Source: Pectinophora gossypiella
Taxonomy: Eukaryota > Arthropoda > Insecta > Lepidoptera > Gelechiidae
NCBI RefSeq assembly: GCF_024362695.1
Contig: NC_065424.1
Location: 8,659,840 to 8,723,839 of the forward strand
Reading direction: 5' to 3'
Length of the DNA: 64,000 bases
Made by a program: the position numbers and the translations under genes. The notes beneath the pieces are model-generated. The model worked only from the letters and a program-made list of their open reading frames with translations, was not told the DNA's origin and did no database searches. Of this stretch, positions 34,062 through 48,502 are shown in pieces. The first letter of the stretch is position 1. Each line of letters starts with the position of its first letter.

Positions 34062-36256
34062 TTTTTTTTTTTTTTTTTTATTCCTTGTACCCCTGCCGCA
34101 CAAGATAGGCAGGGACTTTCTCAGGGACATACATAGCCTTATTTTCTATTGATATTTTCTAATTCTGCCCGCAATAGGGCCCTACGCTGCTCACACTATC
34201 ATTCTGTTCCTCTATTACCATACCAGTTCTCGCATTTATGCCTCTCGCACTTTCATTCATCATCTTTCATTCTTTTCATACCTACTTCCTACTCTACACT
34301 TATTGCTAGGGGAAGGGAATGGACACAGGGGGATTATTTTTATTTTATCTACTTTTCAATTTTATTCTTTTACAAAGTAATCCTAATTTATTTGTTACTT
34401 GCTAACAGTTGCTTATTATGCTCTATCTTATTTCTAATTACTTATATCTATTTATTTTTACAATTTGGCTATTATATGTATATATGACAATATACTATAT
34501 AGTCAGTTTTGCTTCAACTATTCCTCTTATTGACTAACATTACAATTTTTCTTACATAACTAACAAAAGCTTCACAATTTTTCCTATCTACAATGATTTG
34601 GCTCAGGTTTACAGTCTCTACCTTGTAGCCAATTCGTTGCTCCAGGTCATACCTCTCCCTGCCATGTATGGGGCAATCTACGAGAAGGTGGGGAACTGTT
34701 TCTGCAGTGTCTGGGTCGCAGGCACACGCTGGGTTGTCCTTGCATTTGAAACGGGTCAAATACTCGGAGAACCCACCGTGCCCCGTTAGAGCCTGGGTCA
34801 ACTCCTTGGTGATACTCAGCTTGCGTACCGTCCTGTACGCCTCAACCGCACTCGGGAAAAACAGCTTGGTGGTAGACGCTGTGTGCCCCGTGCTGTATCT
34901 CCGGTTCCATTCGTCAAGCGTATCCATTCGGATAAAGCGCTTGACGAATGATACCGGATACATATCGTAGTCCGGCTTGCGTTTCGACCTTAGGGCAGCC
35001 TCCTTTGCGAGCGAGTCGGCTCTCTCGTTACCCTCCAACCCCGCGTGAGCTTTTATCCAGAACAAGGAGACGCTCTTGTTCTGGATACTACTGCGGTAAA
35101 TGGCGTCTCTAGATTCCACGGCAAGAGGGTGGAGGGCTTCGGGGTTCACGACTGTGAGGAGGGCTGCCATAGAGTCGCTATATATGGCACAGCTGGTCTC
35201 TCTACGTTTCAGGGCCTCCCGAGTGGCTTCGCAGAGAGCGAGAAGCTCGGCCTGGTAGACGGTGTAATAGGATGGCAGAGCAAGCTTTCGGGTTTTCGTC
35301 TCCGCCGCACCAGTCCAGATGGATAGTGCGGCTCCGACCTTTCCCTCAATCTTGCTGCCATCCGTGAAGATGCGGACTTCGAAGTCGCAATTTTCGCGAT
35401 AGTGTTCCTCGTCTACCAGGTGGCGCAGCTCTATCGCTCTCCGTTCTGCCGGGTGCGGCATCTGGAGTGCCGATGCAACACGCTCGATCTCCCCGCCCGC
35501 CAGCGCTGGGTGGCATACTCCCCTTCGGGCCTCATACAACGATGCAGCCTCCTGTATACGCAGGTCCAAGGGGAGTATCCCAGCCAACACCAGTGCCGAG
35601 TTTAGGGATACCATGCGATATGCACGACACATCTTCAGGGCGAAGCTTCGCTGAACACTGTTCAGCTTAGACCTCACTCCCAGTTTGTTGGACGCCGGCG
35701 CCCATGCGCTTGCGGCGTACAAGACGATAGGCTCTACCACCGCGGTGTATATGCTGCGTATCACTTCCGGATGCAGACCCCAACTCACCCTTGCGGCCCT
35801 AGACAACTGCTTGTAGATTCCTACAGCTTTAGAACAGACGTTGGCGACGTGTGTGTTAAATGTTAATTGTTCATCAATGGTCAGGCCTAAAAGTTTTATC
35901 TGTTTGGACATGCCAATGTCGATCCCACCCATGGTCAGGTGTGGGGTGTCATGCTTAAGCTTCCGCGTCACCAGCATTGCGCTGGGCTTATGCGGTGCGA
36001 ATCTGAGCTTATTCATGATTCCCCACACCCGAACATACTCGAGAGCGGCATTGGCATGCCTTTGTATCTCTTGTGCAGTGTGTGCGTCAAATACGAGTAC
36101 CACGTCATCCGCAAATGCTTGGCACGTATGCCCACGTTCCTCTAATCCCTTTAATAGGGGGTCCAGCAGAAGGTTCCATAGTATGGGACCACCGATTGAC
36201 CCCTGGACACATCCCTTCTCGGTTGTGGTCTCGTACTCCGCACCCCCGTACCTTAA
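34062..36256 (-). mobile_element. TRAS-like non-LTR retrotransposon, 5'-truncated, unit 2
   Basis: Identical truncation point, 3' UTR and junction with (CCTAA)4 as in unit 1, with a poly-A one base longer. The shared 5' truncation shows that the insertion preceded the duplication of the unit. Confidence 0.85.
34514..36256 (-). CDS. Partial TRAS-like pol ORF, unit 2
   Basis: The protein is the same as the unit 1 ORF in every residue I compared, with FADD box, complete RNase H and Cys/His tail intact. It has no native start because of the 5' truncation. Confidence 0.87.
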   Translation of the reverse strand, partial: LRYGGAEYETTTEKGCVQGSIGGPILWNLLLDPLLKGLEERGHTCQAFADDVVLVFDAHTAQEIQRHANAALEYVRVWGIMNKLRFAPHKPSAMLVTRKLKHDTPHLTMGGIDIGMSKQIKLLGLTIDEQLTFNTHVANVCSKAVGIYKQLSRAARVSWGLHPEVIRSIYTAVVEPIVLYAASAWAPASNKLGVRSKLNSVQRSFALKMCRAYRMVSLNSALVLAGILPLDLRIQEAASLYEARRGVCHPALAGGEIERVASALQMPHPAERRAIELRHLVDEEHYRENCDFEVRIFTDGSKIEGKVGAALSIWTGAAETKTRKLALPSYYTVYQAELLALCEATREALKRRETSCAIYSDSMAALLTVVNPEALHPLAVESRDAIYRSSIQNKSVSLFWIKAHAGLEGNERADSLAKEAALRSKRKPDYDMYPVSFVKRFIRMDTLDEWNRRYSTGHTASTTKLFFPSAVEAYRTVRKLSITKELTQALTGHGGFSEYLTRFKCKDNPACACDPDTAETVPHLLVDCPIHGRERYDLEQRIGYKVETVNLSQIIVDRKNCEAFVSYVRKIVMLVNKRNS

Positions 36257-39200
36257 TCACATTAAATCAATTATTAAGATAGGTACTATTTTCGTTATCT
36301 ATTGACATTGGGCCTTGGAAACCTATGTCTAGATGATTCGATTATTTCTATTTTTCTATACGATCTACGAATAGATACATTACATTAATTTACTAGGATC
36401 GCTTCCTAATTTGTCAATTATACAAATAATTTAAAGCACACAGATGCGGCCAGGAATATTTTGTAATATTTGAGTTCGTAAGCACGCGTTCACACAGAGA
36501 TATATGCCCCGTTTTCTTAGTAACTCCGACTTGCCAACTCGCAACGCTTACGCTACCGCCTCTGTGTGTGGAGAGATTAAGGATTTTATCTATTAAAGAT
36601 CCGCTTTTGGAAGATCCGCTTATATGAGAGGATTGACGCCGGCAACCATGGCAAGTAACGCCATTCGGACGTACATTCCGTACTCCGCTTGTCTGAAGTA
36701 GGCGGCCCGAGGGTCTGAGTCGAAGTCTGGGGAGATCTCGTCGACTCGTGGCAAGGGGTGAAGTACCACCATGCGGCGCCGCGCACGCGTCATCAGTTGC
36801 GGCGTCACCACCAGTAAGCCACGCGTCTGCAATACCACGATTGTAATTAGGATATTAAATAACGCCAGAAATACTGTCCGATGTCATAATTAAGTCTTTG
36901 AAGGTGACAACTAATTTTGAATTAAGATAAGTAAATTATACTTAATTTGAAGGTGTAATAACTGACGAGTTCTACATTAAGCCGTAAAATGAAGAATTAT
37001 TATTATTTACCTTTTCATATTCCTCCTGGCTAACAAATCTTTCACGTTGAATTCTTGTCATGTATAGGACATGGGTATCTGCAAGAACATCTTCTAGCCG
37101 CTCGAAAACTTTTTGTGGAGTTCCTGTGCTGGCTATATATTCCATGATGTGTTTTGGCATGCCAAGTCCTGGCGGGCTCACATATTGAAGTTGGACTTGG
37201 TATAGGGTGAGGAAGCGAGCGAGAGAATGAACGGTGCGACCGTTCTTCAGATCTCCAACCATTGTGATGGTAAGGCCATTTACTGTACCAATCTCCTCTC
37301 GAATAGTGAATACATCAAGTAACGCTTGGGTAGGATGTTCACCAATGCCATCTCCTGCATTTATAATCGGCTTGCGGCAGTGTCGAGATGCTTTCTGTAA
37401 ATAATTATGAAGATCAGATTAAATATTATTTTTCAAAGTCATTGAACTAGTTTTTGTGGTCATGTTACTCACCGCAACCGCGCCTGGTTCGGGATGACGC
37501 AGTACAACAACATCGGAGTAGCTGGCTAACACCGCCACGCTGTCTTCTAACGTTTCTCCTTTTTTAGCCGACGAACTTGTGGCATCAGTATGAATAACAG
37601 AGCCTCCGAGCCTCTGCATAGCTGCTGCAAAGCTACAACTTGTTCGCGTACTGACTTCGTAAAATATGGATGCCATAACTTTCCCTCGTAAGATGTCGTC
37701 TAGGTTTCTACCTTTGCTCACACACGTCTTCATAAATTGGGCCAAGTTAAATATGTCATTAAGTGTGTCTTTTGTGAATGTAGCAACAGTGAGGATACTT
37801 TTTCCAAACAGGTCACTACGTTGACGCTGAGTGCCCGATTGCTGAGGAGGGTTGTAATAAGAGGTGCTGTCACATCGTTGCCTCGTGGTTGTTTGTGGAG
37901 GTAATGGCGACATGCTTCTGAGTGCTGCTGTATCGTTGAAGTGAACATTTAATTTACTCATTCCATCAGTTTTGTTTGATTCGATTTGATCAAATTCAAT
38001 ATCACTCAGACGACTGGCATCACCAGAAGTATGGAAATCTAGTGCTGAGTTAGGTCTACTGGTAATTTTTTTTTCAGTTTTCTCAATAGCGTAAACTGGG
38101 AATGACTGTTTCTTTGGAGTTGGCCAATCTCGAACGTTTTGTCCAAATCCAGGAGGTACTAAAATCTGACCTTCTACATAAGCAATTTCACCTCGAAGAG
38201 TTACACGGTGAATTGCTCCACAGACATTCATACCAGCAAATGGAGTCCATTTGGATTTTGTGAACTCCATTGATGACGGAATTTTCCATTCGTAGTCCAT
38301 GTCAACTTCCACATACGTATTAGGCTGCTCAGGTAAATTGAAAATTTTTCGGGGGTTTCTGTGGAATTTGTTGATGATATCCTCAATGGTGAGGCGTCCT
38401 TGGTGTACTGCATTAAGAAGTAATGGTAATATCGTTTCTAATCCCGGAAATCCTGGTGGAGGTTTATCCGCGTTTTTCTCTTCCACTGTATGAGGAGCAT
38501 GATCTGTTGCAAAAACATCGATGATGTCCATATTTTTCCACAGTTCAGCTTGGTCTTCAGGACTGCAAAGAACTGGACGTACTTCAGCCCGTCCTTCTCC
38601 AACTCGGTCAACGTCTGATGTGCTTAAAAATAAGTGATGAGGACATACTTCACAGGTCACTTTTAGCCCTCGCTCTTTAGCAGCCTTGATAATAAGAATT
38701 TCCTCTTTCCTAGCGACATGACAAATATGCACAGGCCTATCTAGTAAAGATGCCATCAGAATTACTGCTCCGGTCTTTTCACGCTCTGCGTGGCAACAAA
38801 CTGGTATTTTCTTTGGCCAGTTTTGAAGATGACGTTGCCATATAGTCATGTCATCTAATTGCAGTGTAGTAAATGTTTGATTAAGATACATTTTTAAAGA
38901 TGCAGCTTGAGGTGCGAGATCACACGCAGTTTCACAATTAGTCGAAGATGCTCCAACATACAGAGCATAGTCACATCGTGCACTTACTCGAGCGAGTGTC
39001 GACACATAATCATATGCAGTGCGATCTATCAATGGAGGATTTGTGTTAGGCATAGCGCAAATCATTGTTACTCCACCAGCAAGGGCAGCTGCTGTACAGG
39101 AGTCAAAGTCTTCTTTATATGTAGCGCCAGGCTCGCGAACATGAACGTGTACATCAATAAATCCGGGCAATTTAATAATATTTCGTGAAGTCATGCAGTC

Positions 39201-42200
39201 TGTATGTGTTTTCATATGAGGTGCCCCTCCGCATCGAAGCATGGCCTGAAAAAGTTTCAAATATTAATTTATTTTAAGGCCTTTAATTAGATTTTGAGCC
39301 AAACGCTATTTATACGCACCTGAACTAAAAGTTTTGCACATTTCACGTCCGTGACCAAAGGTACTGCATAATCTACAGCTAATCGGCGAGTTCTGTATCC
39401 ATGTGTAGTGAAGGAAGACACCCGACGAGCTCCTCCCCGCATTGGTAGATTGATCACCAGGTCTAGTTGACGTCGAGCCATAAAGTCAGCGAGGTGCATA
39501 AGTTCACCGTCTGATCTGGCGTCTTCGGGATCTCCGATGTGGTCAAATGTCCATTGTACACTCTCGACCTAAAATTAATAAATTGATTAAAAAAAATCTG
39601 AATTTGTGAAGTTTAGGGCAGATTCAGATTAGCTTAGATTCATTAGTTTGTCTTAGAGAGTTTGTCTTCTAAATTAAATAATAATGTCAATCTTACCTCG
39701 ATTCCGTGTTCGGTGTAAAAGTCACCTGTGCCCATACTTGCGTAAAGCTTGTAGCCCATTCGTTGTAGTATTCTCACAATTGGAAGTAATTCCATTTTGT
39801 GCTGAAATAGAAAAAGAACGTGGTCATTAGTTAAGTATTATTCCTTTTTTATTAAATGAAGATTGTTATTTGGCGTTATAAAAATAATTTTAAACATCTT
39901 ACCTTGAATGTGCCAACCGACAGCAATATGGCTTTTTTGGGTATCCTAAACCCAGTGCTCATTAGAGATTTTAAATAAGCTTCGTAACGGTTTTCACCAA
40001 AGCATGCGACTTCTCCCGTTGATGCCATTTCCACTCCTAAGGTAACGTCAGCGCCTGCCAATCTTGAAAATGAGAATTGGGGAACCTTCACTCCCACTTT
40101 ACCGCAACCAGTCATGACGTCTACTGGCTCTACAGGTATACCTAATACCACCTTAGTTGCCATTGCAACAAAGTCGTGATCAAGTGTCTTAGACACAAAA
40201 GGAAACGACCTGGAGACTCTTATATTGCATTCTATTACTTTGAGCTCATTGTCCTTTGCTATCAATTGCATATTAAAGGGACCAGTAACATCAAGCGTTT
40301 CAGCTATTATTCTAGCAATTTCTTTTATTTTATCCAAGGTCTCGTTATTAATATCTTGAGGTGGAGTGACAAGTGTGGCATCACCAGAATGCACCCCAGC
40401 GTTTTCAACATGTTCAGAAACAGCCATACATAATATGACTCCATCAGCAGCGACTGCATCAATGTCAATCTCTTTAGCATCCATGATAAATTTCGATATG
40501 ACCACAGGGTGATCTTTACTTACTTCACTTGCAGACTTCAAGTATGCCTCTAGATCTTGGTTTGAGTTTGCCACATTCATAGCTGCTCCACTCAAGACAT
40601 AAGAAGGTCGAACCAAACAAGGATATCCTACTTCCTCACAGAAGTTTATAGCAGATTCGAGATTTGTAAGTTCCTTCCATTTCGGTTGAAGAATACCTTT
40701 ACGATCCAACATCCTTGAAAATTTAAATCTGTTTTCGGCATTGTCAATCATGTCCGGAGACGTTCCCAGTATAACTGCTTGTTGCCTGTGCAGGTCCATG
40801 GCTATATTATTGGGCAGTTGACCTCCCATAGAAAGAACAACTCCATTGGGGTGCTCAAGCTTGTAAATATCCATGACAACTTCAAAAGAAATTTCTTCAA
40901 AATATAATCTATCGCTCATATCATAGTCAGTACTAACCGTTTCAGGATTATAATTTACCATGATTATTTTTCTGCCTTGATTTCTAAGTTCTCTTAAACA
41001 GCCCACAGCACACAATCAAATTCAACTGAGCTCCCTATCCGATATACCCCTGATCCTAACACCATTGTAAAATCTCCTGGAAAATCTAAATCGTGTGATA
41101 TACCGTTATATGTCATATACAAATAATTTGTTGTTGCAGGCCACTCTGCCGCAACGGTGTCTATCTGTTTCACAAATGGATTGATCTTATATTCCTCTCT
41201 CAATTTTCTCACAGCCAGTTCGGTACTTTTGATCGCAGCAGCAATTTGTTTATCAGAAAACCCAATTTGCTTGGCTTTCTTTAATATTTCCGAAGTAATC
41301 GATGCTGAATCAACGGCTTCCAAAGTTTTATAATAATCTATTATGTTCTTGAATTTTTCAAGAAACCAGTGATCAATTTTTGTGAGCTCATAAAGTTTTT
41401 CAACGGTATATCCTTTTCGAAGTGCCGCAGCTAAGACAAACATTCTTTTGTCCGTGGGTTCTCTCAATTCATTTTCGTTTACTTCTTTAACATTTGGATC
41501 AAATCCATTCACGTTTTCATCAACCATGCGTAGTGCTTTTTTGGAAAGCTTCTTCAAAACTTCTACCAATGGCCATAACTTCACCCACACTCTTCATGGA
41601 ACTTCCAATTTTGGTGCTTACTCTATTGAATTTAGCTAAATCCCATCTTGGTATTTTGACAACACAGTAATCCAAACTTGGTTCAAAACACGCTGTAGTA
41701 ACTCCAGTAACCGAGTTTTTAATTTCGGGTAAGGGTTTTCCAAGAGCTAATTTTGCCGCTACGTATGCTAATGGATAACCTGTGGCTTTACTTGCTAACG
41801 CAGAACTTCTGGAAAGTCTAGCGATCACTTCAATTATGTAAAATTCTTCCGAGTTCGGATTAAGGGCGTACTGAATGTTGCACTCTCCAACAATGCCAAA
41901 ATGTCTTATCACTTTTATAGCTGTATTTCGGAGCATTGTAGTATTCACGGTTCGACAATGTTTGACTTGGCGCAACGACTATGGATTCTCTGTATGTATT
42001 CCTAGAGGATCTACATTTTCCATACTTACATACAGTGATACAAGTCTGTCATATGCATCCCTGACGACTTCATATTCCACTTCTTTCCATCCTTTCAAAG
42101 ATTTGTCAATAATTAGCTGATCAGAGTGTGACAGTGCTGATGAAGCAAGAGATCTGAGTTCTTCTTCGTTATTTGCAAATCCTGATCCTAAATCTCCAAG

Positions 42201-45200
42201 TGAAAAAGCAGATCGAGCCATCACAGGATATCCAATCTGGTTCGCAGCTGCTAGAGCTTCTTCTACCGAAGACACTGCGGCACTAGGAGCCACTTTTTCG
42301 CCAATCGCGTTGATCTTTTCAGCAAATATTTTTCTGTCTTCAGTATCTACGATAGATTGTATTGGAGTTCCTAGAACATTCACGTTATATTTTTCGAATA
42401 CTTTTGACTTTTGCAGCTCTACACCACAATTCAATGCAGTTTGGCCCCCAAAAGTGAGCAGTACTCCTGTTGCTCGTTCTGCTTTAATTACTTGCTCGAC
42501 ATATTCTGGTGTAATAGGCAAGAAATAGACTTTGTCAGCCAAGCCTTTAGAGGTTTGAACTGTAGCGATATTGGGGTTTATAAGTACAGTCTGGATTTTT
42601 TCTTCCTGCATGGCTTTAACACCTTGAGATCCAGAATAGTCAAATCTCCAGGCTTGACCAATCGATAGACCTCCCGATCCAAGAATGAGTACTTTCTTTG
42701 GCTTTTCTGGAAGAGTTGGTTCGAATGTAAGTTCTTCGTAATCATCTCATCTACTACAACGTTTTGTTTGTTTTTATAAGCCTTAACAGAATCTATAAAA
42801 ATATCAAACAGACACTCCAGGTCAGTCGGTCCTGCAGTATGTTCAGGATGGAACTGAACGCTGAAGTACGGTAGAGATTTGTGAATGATGCCTTCATGGT
42901 TTTGTCGTTTTCGTTAGTGAATAACACTTTCCACCCTTCTGGTAATGTTTTGTCATCAACGGCGAATCGTGGTTCTGAGATGTCATAAAACACCTGTTTG
43001 TGCCATTGTGCGTGCATGGTAAATTGTGGCCTCGGTTACATAGCTGAAATAAAGAAGCATAGATATATAATAGTCAGAATTACTTGATAATATTACGACA
43101 ATGCATGATTATAAAAGACCTAAACAGAGGTCTGCAAGAAGAACCATTAATGATGTCCGTGTGTCTTTCCTTACTAGTTTTATATGTTTTACATCAGCGG
43201 CTGTAGATAATAACTGATGACCAAGACAGATACCGAACACTGGTTTTCACATTGTCTGTTCTTGTTGATGATCTCCTTCAAGTTATCAACAACTTTCTTG
43301 CTTACTTCAGGTCACCAGGCCGTTAATGATAAAAAGGGCCATCGAATTTGCTGGAATCTAGTTTGTGGTCCCATGGCACAAGGATAACCTTTGCGTTTCC
43401 TTATGATTAAGCACCGAATATTTGGTTATATTTTAAGCACAGCTACGGCCATTATTGTAACTTCGCATTGGGATTGAACGTTTTTGTCTCCTGGAATGAG
43501 AAAATCAATAAATGTTGCATATATAATTGGAATTAGAGATAATTATGAATACAGAATTACACACATTATCATAGTTATACCTTAACAGAGACTTCAGCCA
43601 CTAAGTTTCTTTCGTTTGGGTTCCTTCAAAACCCGGGAGGATTCCGAAAGGAGGTTCTCCTTGTATGATGCGGCCCAGGAATACTCCTTCTCGCAGGCGA
43701 TAGGTGATGTGCGCGAGTGTCAAATACGCACACACCCGGGATGCCACGGGCCGCAGCCATGCGCCCAGAGACCGGCGCGCGCGCCAATGGCAAGCCCGGG
43801 GTACTTACTTCCCCCACTATCAATCCAGCTGCCCAAATGCGACTGGATTCAAACCATCTGTAAAAGAGAGGGAAATACAATTACAATGATCCGTCCGCAG
43901 TCCGTCGCGGATGAGTATCGGGTGACAGCCCTCAACGCTCCCCATTTTCCGACCAAGTATTTAATGCCATTTGCGGCTGAGAAAGCCCAGTTGGGTCAAT
44001 CTGAGGGGAAGAATATTTGAATGAATTAATCGACACTAGTAAGTCGATAGCGATAAGCGCTGAAATCGTCGACACGCCGCCGGGGTTGGTATCGGTATTC
44101 TGAAATGTTTGGTGTCGCGAGCTGATGGGCCGCCCCCCTATGGCTAGAGTAATCGGGTTGTCCCCCTATGGCTAGAGTAATCGGGTTGTCGGGATCGTAT
44201 ATTACGTCTTTCGGCCAAGGTGCGCACTGTGTACGTGTCTAGAACGTTTTAATAACTGAAGGATATCACACCTCGGCAATCCGTGTTCGTCGCGATCCTC
44301 CTCATCAGGCACGCCGTAGTTGCCGACCAGCGGGTACGTGAGCACCAAGAGCTGCGCGTGGTACGATGGATCCGTCAGCGACTCGGGTAAGCCCACCATA
44401 CAGTCTGGAATACTACAGGAAATTATATTAGGTACAACGTGCAAACACCCGTTGGTACGATATTGAACTAGAAAAACACCACAGTATTATTGGAGGCAAG
44501 TGTTGTATTCGAAATAGGTCTCCTTTCAGGTTAAAAAGGTGGGTAGGTCCCATTTCTACCATAGAACATGACGTCATCGGACAAAATGAGACTTTTTTCC
44601 CATTTATGTTCTAAGGAACTATATACAAGCATTTCCCCCGACTTTTAATATTTCTATGGAACAAATGGGACCTACCCAAAAAGGTCATATCATGTAGATA
44701 AGGTTAGATAGCTTATTAAAAAATTGTCAACGATTGATAGATGTGGAAGAAGGAGGAGAAGAGTGTCGGGATTCGAAGAAAATGGAATTCAATGGTCTGC
44801 TTACTCCGGTGGGAAATAAGCGTGAGTTTATATACGTATAATGCTTCTCATTAATAAAATGTTTAAGTAGGTATTAATAAGTAGTTTTTTTAATAATTGG
44901 GATTGCGTTATGCTAAATTAGCGCGTTCTATGGAGTATCAATTTTCGTTGCTTTTTCCTGTAAAGCTATAATTCAATTCAATTCTTTATTCATAATAAAT
45001 ATTACACGTCAACAAATATTTCGATGAGTAGGTACACATTATATACAAATACGCAATGGCAATTACGTAATTACGTAATGCGTACGTAATTAAGTGTAAG
45101 TATATTTTAATGAACTAATATATAATTTATTGAAAGTCATCAATAAATCTTGTTGCTTCTCACAGACCCCAGTCTCTCTCACAATCACTGTATCATAATC

Positions 45201-45687
45201 TTGTTTTATTGTTAATTACCAATTATCGTGTTGATGTGAGGGTAATAAACATATTTTTATTTTTATTATTAAGTAAGTTTGTATTTCCTTCGCTGAGTTA
45301 TTTTAGGTATTCGCCAATTCAATTCGATCCGGTTTAGAAATCAACATAACGGAACAGTTGTGTCGCCTTTTTTTTTTGACGATTTGGTTACTATGGAGAA
45401 ATGAACAGTCTTAACCTCATAAGGCCGAGATTTCCAGACACAATAGTTAAACAATAGGCTTTGGATTTTAAAAGGAAATTCGGTCTTCTGACTATAAAAT
45501 AGTTCTTTTACACAATGAAGTAGTTACAAGTAACAAGGTACTTACCTAGTAAGAAATTATAGAGATAATTGTAATGACACGAACAATTCGTCAACATTAC
45601 GTTTATCATATTACACAATGCGATACCCAGCAGAAATTCAACGAATTGATTCAAATAAGAAGCAACATACTCATAGAAGATTCAAAG

Positions 45688-45964
45688 ATATAACATAACA
45701 TAACAAATACTTTATTGCACAAACAGGAAAAAAACAAAATACAAAACAAAAGAGAAATAGAATTAGTACAATATTTTATATAACACCACATTTGTATCAC
45801 CGACGGAGTAGACAGTTGCTTTTTTGTTTTTTTTTTTTTACGTGACTTATTGTAGATTTGCCGTTGAAGGCTCTCACCCGGTAGTAAACAGAAGTGTTTA
45901 TACACCACTCCTCATTAGCTATGTTTAAGTCCCATGTGATAGGGGACGGGCCTATTGGCAATTA
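45688..45964. mobile_element. LINE-like 3' fragment in CAD intron 1, unit 2
   Basis: Copy of 24660-24935 with one extra A in the ggaaaaaaac run, which changes the incidental frame across it. Confidence 0.45.
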
Positions 45965-46211
45965 AGATATTTATATATTTTTTCCAATAACTGAGTTTTT
46001 TTTTAGGTTACTTAGTTAATATTTACGATTTGTATTATTCTATACATTTTTTGCTCTACACAAAGAAATAATAATTGTGTCGGTACAAGGTAAACTTAAC
46101 TTCACTATTCAGTTTTCTACCAGGAAACTGAAAAAAGGTGCAAGTAAACGAATTCTAAGTACAATGACTAGTATAATATCCTATTATGACCACGTGGAAT
46201 TTAAACCCAAC

Positions 46212-46545
46212 TTACATAAACTGCCTATATACGTCCCACTGCTGGGCACAGGCCTCCCCTCAATCAACCGGAGGGGGTATGGAGCATACTCCACCACGCT
46301 GCTCCACTGCGGGTTGGTGGAGGTGTTTTTACGAAAAATAGCCGGGACCAACGGCTTAACGTGCCCTCCGAAGCACGGAATCATCTTACTTTTTCGGACA
46401 ATCAGGTGATTCAAGCCTGAAAAGTCCTTACAAAACAAAGGACAGTCTCACAAAGTGATTTCGACAATGTCCCCATCGGGAATCGAACCCGGACCTCCAG
46501 ATCGTGAGCCTAACGCTCTAACCACTAGACCACGGAGGCTGTTCA
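46212..46545 (-). mobile_element. tRNA-derived SINE in CAD intron 1, unit 2
   Basis: Same insertion as 25183-25516, with one substitution near 46434 (ttacaaaac versus ttaccaaac). Confidence 0.9.
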
Positions 46546-48502
46546 AAACCCAACCCAACCTATCTTATTTCTTCACAATAGATACGTACACCATGCTACC
46601 TGCTAAATGTTTGTACTAACATAAAAGATAATGCAGTTTTTATGTCTGCTCTATGTACGGTTGAACTTTGCAATTTATATACATATTACTTTGCTCTTCT
46701 GTTACACGGAATCGCCATTGTTGTTTTAATTATATTTAATTCGATACATTTTGGTGCTAGGAGTGATATTTTTCAGATCGATGGGATTATTTAATGGAGT
46801 ATTTAGCTGGGGGCATTATTGAAGAGAAAAATATTGTTTACTTATAAAGTTTGTGTAAGTATGTTCAGTGGAGATTTCTCTAATTGGCGAGGTGTTAATT
46901 TTTTTATCGAATAATATGAGATATGCACTTATTTATCTATCTGTACAGTCATGTATTATTCAAAACATAGACGAAACGTTTCGAGAAACGGAAGCTAGAG
47001 CCCTTGCGCTTCACTTTGCTCGTCTTGGCGGGGCACTATAACCGTGCCTCAAATTTCGTTTGTGTTGACAATAAGTTTATAACAAAAGCTTAAAATACAC
47101 GTACCAACTTCTCCCTCGGTGGGCACTCGTGCGCCGAAGCTGCGTCCTCGGAACACGGAGCCATCTGCCAGCACCAGGCTGCACGGCGGCCCCACCTCGC
47201 AGGTCAACTCTTCTGACATCTTCTATAGCAACAAAAGAACTTCACTTTTTTCGTCTGTCATGCGGGGTGTAAGGTCAATGACCTCAACAATCATGGCACC
47301 AGGGTTTTATTGAGCCGCTAAAAACTCCTGACATGTAACAAAAATCTTAGACTTAACGTGCCCTCTGAAGCACGTAAGATTTTCTTTACTTACGGACAAT
47401 CAGGCGATTCGATATACAATGTCCTTACTCAACTAGCAACCTAATATTCAACACTACAAAACTCACAAAAACTGTGGTAGAGCAATAAATTAAAAAAAGA
47501 ATCGTTCTGATGGTAAGAAGGTTCGTAGCAGGAAAATTGACTAGCACACACTTTATATGATAATATATGAGGTATTACTAAATAATGTTTATATGTGGCT
47601 AATGAAGAAATCCTAGATTGTTCCATTACGATAGAACATAGCTTCTAGTTTATTATGTAGGTACCTGTATTGATCGTAAACATCAATAAGTAGTTGCAAT
47701 TCGGAGCGGGATAATACAAGGTGTTAGTGACACCGCACCGTACTGAATACTGGCTCATGATTCTGTGTTGATATCAAGTAGAAATTTCTATCGCAAAATT
47801 CATATATTTTTTGTGTTTCTACCAATAACTTATTTTAAATTCTATACTTCTGCGTTGGAAAATTATACTATTTATATATAATATTAACTCAGAATCATCA
47901 GCTGTATTATCCCTCTCAATATATCTTTAAAGAAGATTATCTAAGGGGATTTTTACAATAATTAATAAAAGAATATAATAACACGTGGTTATGTTATCAA
48001 GAACATAGGACAGAATAGTGCGACTGCCGTATTAATTTGAGCAATCAGCTGATATGTAGTAGGACTTGTAGGTATGAACAATATGAATTAATTTTTAGTA
48101 GCTTTCATGGGTTCAATATCCTTGTCTGATGCATTGTTATAGGCACCAAGAATTAAGTACTTACTACTACACTACATTTTTTGTATTTTTTTCACCGTAT
48201 TAATAACAACTAATTATTGATATTATGTAGTTAGAAACTTAATTTGCAGCCAATCAATTATCACAAAATATTCTAATGTATAAATATAAATAGCGTTAAT
48301 AAAATAATGTAAACTATTAGTGGAATAAAACACCGATGTATTGCGTTTTACCTATAACTTAGGTTTGCACGCATGTTCCTACACCACGCGTAATTGACAA
48401 ATGCGACGTGTTGCTATGGGGTCTTATGTCACTTAATATAAACAAGAAATGGTTTAAGTTAAGTTGGTTAAGTATAAGTTAAGTAAAATGCGTGTTACTC
48501 AC

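Larger units (their letters stand above)
36620..47219 (-). pseudogene. CAD: CAD copy 2, reading frame broken in this sequence (decayed or mis-assembled)
   Basis: Same gene structure as copy 1. Exons 6-10 (39801-39697, 39568-39320, 39245-37473, 37394-37011, 36826-36620) and exon 1 (47219-47105) are intact. Exon 5 (about 43040-39903), exon 4 (about 43490-43175), exon 3 (about 43857-43585) and exon 2 (about 44404-44268) carry single-base insertions and deletions. Exon 5 is split into at least five frame blocks, with breaks near 41005, 41535, 41940, 41990, 42055, 42645 and 42730. Exon 3 loses frame in the GATase N-lobe. As written it could not make CPSase, although the DHOase and ATCase exons are open. 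The indels often sit at short runs and are confined to about 3.4 kb, so sequencing or consensus error is at least as likely as true pseudogenisation. Confidence 0.85.
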
